Origin: an uncultured Eubacteriaceae bacterium
GTDB taxonomy: Bacteria > Bacillota > Clostridia > Eubacteriales > Eubacteriaceae
Assembly (NCBI GenBank): GCA_947630385.1
Contig: CANRHG010000006.1
Span: 1 to 25,592, forward strand
DNA: 25,592 nt
Direction of reading: 5' to 3'
The stretch's first letter is position 1; each line of letters begins with the position of its first letter. Below, piece after piece: positions 23,013-25,592 of this stretch. Under the pieces are notes generated by a model. It was given only the letters and a program-made list of their open reading frames with translations. It was not told where the DNA came from and searched no databases. The position numbers and the translations under genes are program-made.

Positions 23013-23561
23013 ATGAAAAAAAGATTATTTACAGCGCTAAGATTTCCTAAAAATACCATAAATGAAATCGATATACTTCAAAAAAGCTTGATGAAGGAAG
23101 ATCCGAAAGCCAGATTTGTAACCCCTGTAGAGAACTTTCATTTAACGTTGTTTTTTATCGGAATGACCGATCGGCTTGAAGACTGCGAAGAAGCTCTTAA
23201 AAACGCCTGTCTATTATATAAAGAACAGATCGGCCGACCAATTACCCTTGAATTTGATCGTCTAGGGACCTTTCGCTCAAAAGGTGGATCGGTCTTATGG
23301 CTTGGAATAAAAGAAAACAAAGATTTAGAGACTCTTGCCGGTCTAATTCCAAAAGAACTTGATCCGTTTGGAATTGAAGGGGACCGAAAAAAATTCCGGG
23401 CTCATATTACGCTGGCAAGAAAATTTAGAGGAGAAATTCCGACCTCCGTAACGCTGCCTGAGCCAATAACTTTAGATAAGGCATATTTAGTATGGTCACA
23501 CCGTAACGAAGATGATGTTTTGGTGTATGATAATTTAAAAGATTTTAATTTTGTGAGGTAA
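23013..23561 (+). CDS. thpR: RNA 2',3'-cyclic phosphodiesterase ThpR (LigT)
   Basis: A 182-residue 2H phosphoesterase that opens 2',3'-cyclic phosphates (historically 2'-5' RNA ligase LigT). The two catalytic HxT motifs are NFHLTLFFIG (His43, Thr45) and FRAHITLARKF (His131, Thr133). Full length. ATG 23013 has no Shine-Dalgarno; a TATAAA at 22996-23001 would place the transcription start only a few nt before the ATG, so the gene may have an almost leaderless mRNA or be read from the ncRNA promoter. It is followed by ilvE after 2 nt. An RNA-end enzyme directly beside a structured RNA is suggestive but may be chance. Confidence 0.9.
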   Translation: MKKRLFTALRFPKNTINEIDILQKSLMKEDPKARFVTPVENFHLTLFFIGMTDRLEDCEEALKNACLLYKEQIGRPITLEFDRLGTFRSKGGSVLWLGIKENKDLETLAGLIPKELDPFGIEGDRKKFRAHITLARKFRGEIPTSVTLPEPITLDKAYLVWSHRNEDDVLVYDNLKDFNFVR

Positions 23562-23563
23562 GT

Positions 23564-24634
23564 ATGGATATAAAGCTAGAAAAAACGACCAATCCAAAAG
23601 AAAAACCGGATGAAAAAAATCTAGGTTTTGGAAATTACATGACGGATCATATGTTTTTGATCAATTACGATGGCGATAAAGGGGGATGGAACAATCCAAG
23701 GATCGTCCCTTACGCACCTTTAGAAATCGAACCAAACGCCGTCGCGCTTCATTATGCCCAAGAAACGTTTGAAGGCTTAAAAGCTTACCGTACCGAAGAC
23801 GGAAAAATACAACTTTTCCGTCCCGATATGAACGCTACGCGGATGATCAATTCCAACCGCAGGCTTTGTATGCCGGAAATGCCCGAAGACATGTTTATTG
23901 AAGCAATAAAAGAAGTTGTAAAAGTTGATAAGGACTGGGTCCCGAGTGAAAAAGACACGTCGCTTTACATCCGTCCTTTCATGTTTACAAACGAAGGAAT
24001 GCTCGGTCTTCACGTCAGCGATCATTTCCTATTTGCGATCATTTTGTCTCCGGTTGGAGCCTATTATGAAAACGGTATAGATCCGGTCGATATCATCGTC
24101 GAAGAAAATTACGTCCGTGCCGTTGAAGGTGGGACCGGCTTTACAAAATGTGGAGGAAATTACGCGGCTTCGGCGCTGGCCCAGAAAGAAGCTGAAGAAA
24201 AAGGCTTTACCCAGGTTCTATGGTTAGATGGGAAAGAAAGAAAGTACGTAGAAGAAGTCGGTAGCATGAACATCATGTTTGTTATTAACGGTGAAGTTTA
24301 CACCGCACCGACCGAAGGAACCGTTCTACCAGGCGTTACGCGCGACTCGATCATTCACATTCTAAAAGACTGGGGGATTCCCGTTCACGAAGAAAAAATT
24401 GCGATCGAAGATTTGATGGAATACGGGAAAACCGGAGAGCTTGAAGAAATATTTGGAACCGGAACGGCAGCCGTTGTTTCCCCTGTAAAATCATTGACTT
24501 ATAAAGATGAAAAGATCACCGTAAACGACGGAAAAATCGGAGAATTAACTCAAAAACTCTACGATGAACTCACGGGTATACAGTGGGGGAAAAAGGAAGA
24601 TAAGTATAACTGGACCGTAGACATCGAAGAATAA
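23564..24634 (+). CDS. ilvE: Branched-chain amino acid aminotransferase
   Basis: A 356-residue fold-type IV PLP enzyme transferring amino groups between leucine, isoleucine or valine and 2-oxoglutarate. Landmarks: LHYAQETFEGLKAYR, SLYIRPFMF, the Schiff-base Lys195 in GFTKCGGNYAAS, EEVGSMNIMFV, and LEEIFGTGTAAVVSPV near the C-terminus. Length fits the BCAT (eukaryote-like, about 355-residue) subgroup rather than the shorter E. coli form. ATG 23564 is preceded by GAGG inside the thpR end, so the two are co-transcribed. It ends in a hairpin that includes its stop codon. Confidence 0.95.
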   Translation: MDIKLEKTTNPKEKPDEKNLGFGNYMTDHMFLINYDGDKGGWNNPRIVPYAPLEIEPNAVALHYAQETFEGLKAYRTEDGKIQLFRPDMNATRMINSNRRLCMPEMPEDMFIEAIKEVVKVDKDWVPSEKDTSLYIRPFMFTNEGMLGLHVSDHFLFAIILSPVGAYYENGIDPVDIIVEENYVRAVEGGTGFTKCGGNYAASALAQKEAEEKGFTQVLWLDGKERKYVEEVGSMNIMFVINGEVYTAPTEGTVLPGVTRDSIIHILKDWGIPVHEEKIAIEDLMEYGKTGELEEIFGTGTAAVVSPVKSLTYKDEKITVNDGKIGELTQKLYDELTGIQWGKKEDKYNWTVDIEE

Positions 24635-24657
24635 AGTCGCGAAAAACTCTCGACTTT
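24633..24657 (+). terminator. Hairpin at the ilvE stop codon, probable weak terminator
   Basis: AAAGTCG (24633-24639) pairs with CGACTTT (24651-24657) around 11 nt; the last two bases of the stop codon are in the 5' arm. The following sequence lacks a long T-run (TCTGAGTT), so termination may be partial. Confidence 0.45.
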
Positions 24658-24689
24658 CTGAGTTCTGGTTAAATTTTGATCTTAATCAG

Positions 24690-24718
24690 ATATTTGTAAA
24701 AAAATTTATTACAAATAT
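24690..24718. promoter_or_regulatory. 29-bp inverted repeat upstream of the lipoprotein gene
   Basis: ATATTTGTAA and TTACAAATAT are perfect 10-bp arms around 9 nt. The right arm overlaps a TTACAA-N17-TAATAA promoter-like pair (24709-24737) whose start would fall at the Shine-Dalgarno AAGGAG, so the repeat is well placed to be an operator. Confidence 0.5.
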
Positions 24719-24756
24719 TTGTTGAGATAAATAATAAAAGTATAAGGAGAAAGGAT

Positions 24757-25113
24757 TTGAAGAAAGTTTCTTATGCCCTTATTGCAATGTTGCTATTGGT
24801 TGCGATGTCTTCTATGATCGTTGCCTGTTCAAAAGAAGGAGCTGCTGATGCCGTTGTTGAATCTTTATTAGGAATGGCAGAAGGTGCGGTTACTGACTAC
24901 AACGAAGAAGTAAATGCAGCTACAGCGGCCGAAGTTCCAGGTTTAAAAGAAGATTCGACGAAACTGTTGGAATCTTTAGATGACGTCGACCAAGCCTTAA
25001 ATGATGCGGGAAGCGATCTTTCAGATGATGTAAAGACGATGGTTTCTGATAAAGTAGCAGACTTAAGACAACAAATTCAAGATGACGTTACTAAATTAGA
25101 TTCAGTTCAATAA
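24757..25113 (+). CDS. Small secreted lipoprotein of unknown function
   Basis: A 118-residue protein with a type II signal peptide: basic MKK, hydrophobic core SYALIAMLLLVAMSSM, and lipobox IVAC with the lipidated Cys24. The mature part is acidic, Ala/Asp-rich and predicted almost wholly helical, with heptad-like runs (KLLESLDDVDQAL; VADLRQQIQDDVTKL). I recognise no family. Start is TTG 24757 with AAGGAG 8 nt upstream. Its own operator-like repeat lies upstream and a strong terminator downstream, so it is a monocistronic unit anchored to the outer face of the cytoplasmic membrane. Confidence 0.8.
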   Translation: MKKVSYALIAMLLLVAMSSMIVACSKEGAADAVVESLLGMAEGAVTDYNEEVNAATAAEVPGLKEDSTKLLESLDDVDQALNDAGSDLSDDVKTMVSDKVADLRQQIQDDVTKLDSVQ

Positions 25114-25134
25114 TTTATTAAACTCTCTGGATTA

Positions 25135-25163
25135 GGCTTTTACTCATTATGAGTTAACGAGCC
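25135..25163 (+). other. Stem-loop in the lipoprotein 3' UTR
   Basis: GGCT (25135-25138)/AGCC (25160-25163) enclose ACTC-ATTAT-GAGT (25142-25154). It precedes the terminator by 20 nt, giving the mRNA a two-hairpin 3' end or a small 3'-UTR-derived RNA. Confidence 0.45.
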
Positions 25164-25182
25164 GAATTATCTGACTATAATC

Positions 25183-25216
25183 GAGATGGATGTTTTAAAA
25201 CGTCTATCTCTTTTTT
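25183..25216 (+). terminator. Strong intrinsic terminator of the lipoprotein gene
   Basis: A near-perfect stem from GAGATGGATG to CGTCTATCTC (two G-T pairs) with central TTTTAAAA, followed by T6 (25211-25216). Confidence 0.88.
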
Positions 25217-25592
25217 ATTATTAAAAACTAACTAAAAAGACAATTAGCACAGACAGCGAACAAACTGAAGCAGTTAATAAGATGGTTTCAGTAATCTTAA
25301 CTGTTGATCTTGGGAAGTATCATCATATCTTCCTTCTTAGTAAGAGAAGCTAATCTTCTTAACCGGTATAAAATTTCAAATTGTGTCGTTAATTAAAGCT
25401 TCACAGGTTCCGTAGCCTATTCCCTAAATTTTAATTACAATTTTTATCATAATTTTCATCTAAGTTTTTAGATAATCTGAATAAACTTTAATTCATCGTA
25501 AAAATCCTCGTTTTCTTCTTCAAATTATGGGTTTTTCACTGCTAACTTAGAACGTCTATAGTAATATTTATTCGACTTTCTTTAGACAATGG
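25217..25592. other. No intact gene; possible decayed coding sequence
   Basis: No ORF above 60 codons on either strand. On the minus strand short open runs look protein-like but are broken by stops and frame changes: FEEENEDFYDELKFIQII (25524-25471), GYGTCEALINDTI (25417-25379) and RYDDTSQDQQLRLLKPSY (about 25333-25280). They may be a pseudogene relic or chance translations; I cannot name a parent family. Confidence 0.25.

Overview
The window reads as chromosome of a low-to-moderate-GC Gram-positive anaerobe (Bacillota, Clostridia/Tissierellia-like). The evidence is a CcpA-type LacI regulator, an RlmCD-type methyltransferase with Fe-S cysteines, a two-subunit class I (Fe-S) fumarase, a GutA-family PTS protein, and a very compact plus-strand gene array with start/stop overlaps. 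TTG starts are frequent: 8 of the 26 genes whose start is visible. The taxonomic call is an inference from gene content only.

Layout. 1-385 is the C-terminal end of an RNA-guided IscB nuclease, apparently frameshifted at an A9 run, ending 5 nt before rsfS. 391-12000 is a dense plus-strand block: rsfS, ychF, a two-component pair, trmL, a YbhN-type membrane protein, fumarase alpha/beta, an aminotransferase, a ccpA-like regulator, lplA, a TraB-family protein, a Mug-like DNA glycosylase and a MutT-type Nudix hydrolase. Two strong intrinsic terminators in this block sit directly against the next start codon (before ychF and before lplA). A minus-strand orphan PTS IIA gene converges on and overlaps mutT.

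12567-19040 is a complete type I Wadjet (JetABCD) locus, an SMC-family anti-plasmid system: JetA (kleisin-like), JetB (KITE-like), JetC (SMC-like ATPase) and JetD (Toprim nuclease). Catalytic motifs are intact in JetC and JetD. Downstream is a possible small minus-strand RNA, then minus-strand cupin and Rrf2 genes. The cupin promoter is flanked by two 19-bp operators on the same DNA face. Next come three 21-bp-spaced repeats, a Fic-family AMPylase-like gene and rlmCD.

22561-23012, between divergent rlmCD and thpR, has no ORF. It carries a near-consensus plus-strand promoter and many helices, including a long-range closing stem, so it probably encodes a structured non-coding RNA of about 200-335 nt that I could not assign to a family. 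Part of its 3' end is repeated just upstream of the promoter. This is the best candidate in the window for something undescribed. The window ends with thpR-ilvE, a small lipoprotein gene with a strong terminator, and about 375 nt with no intact gene.
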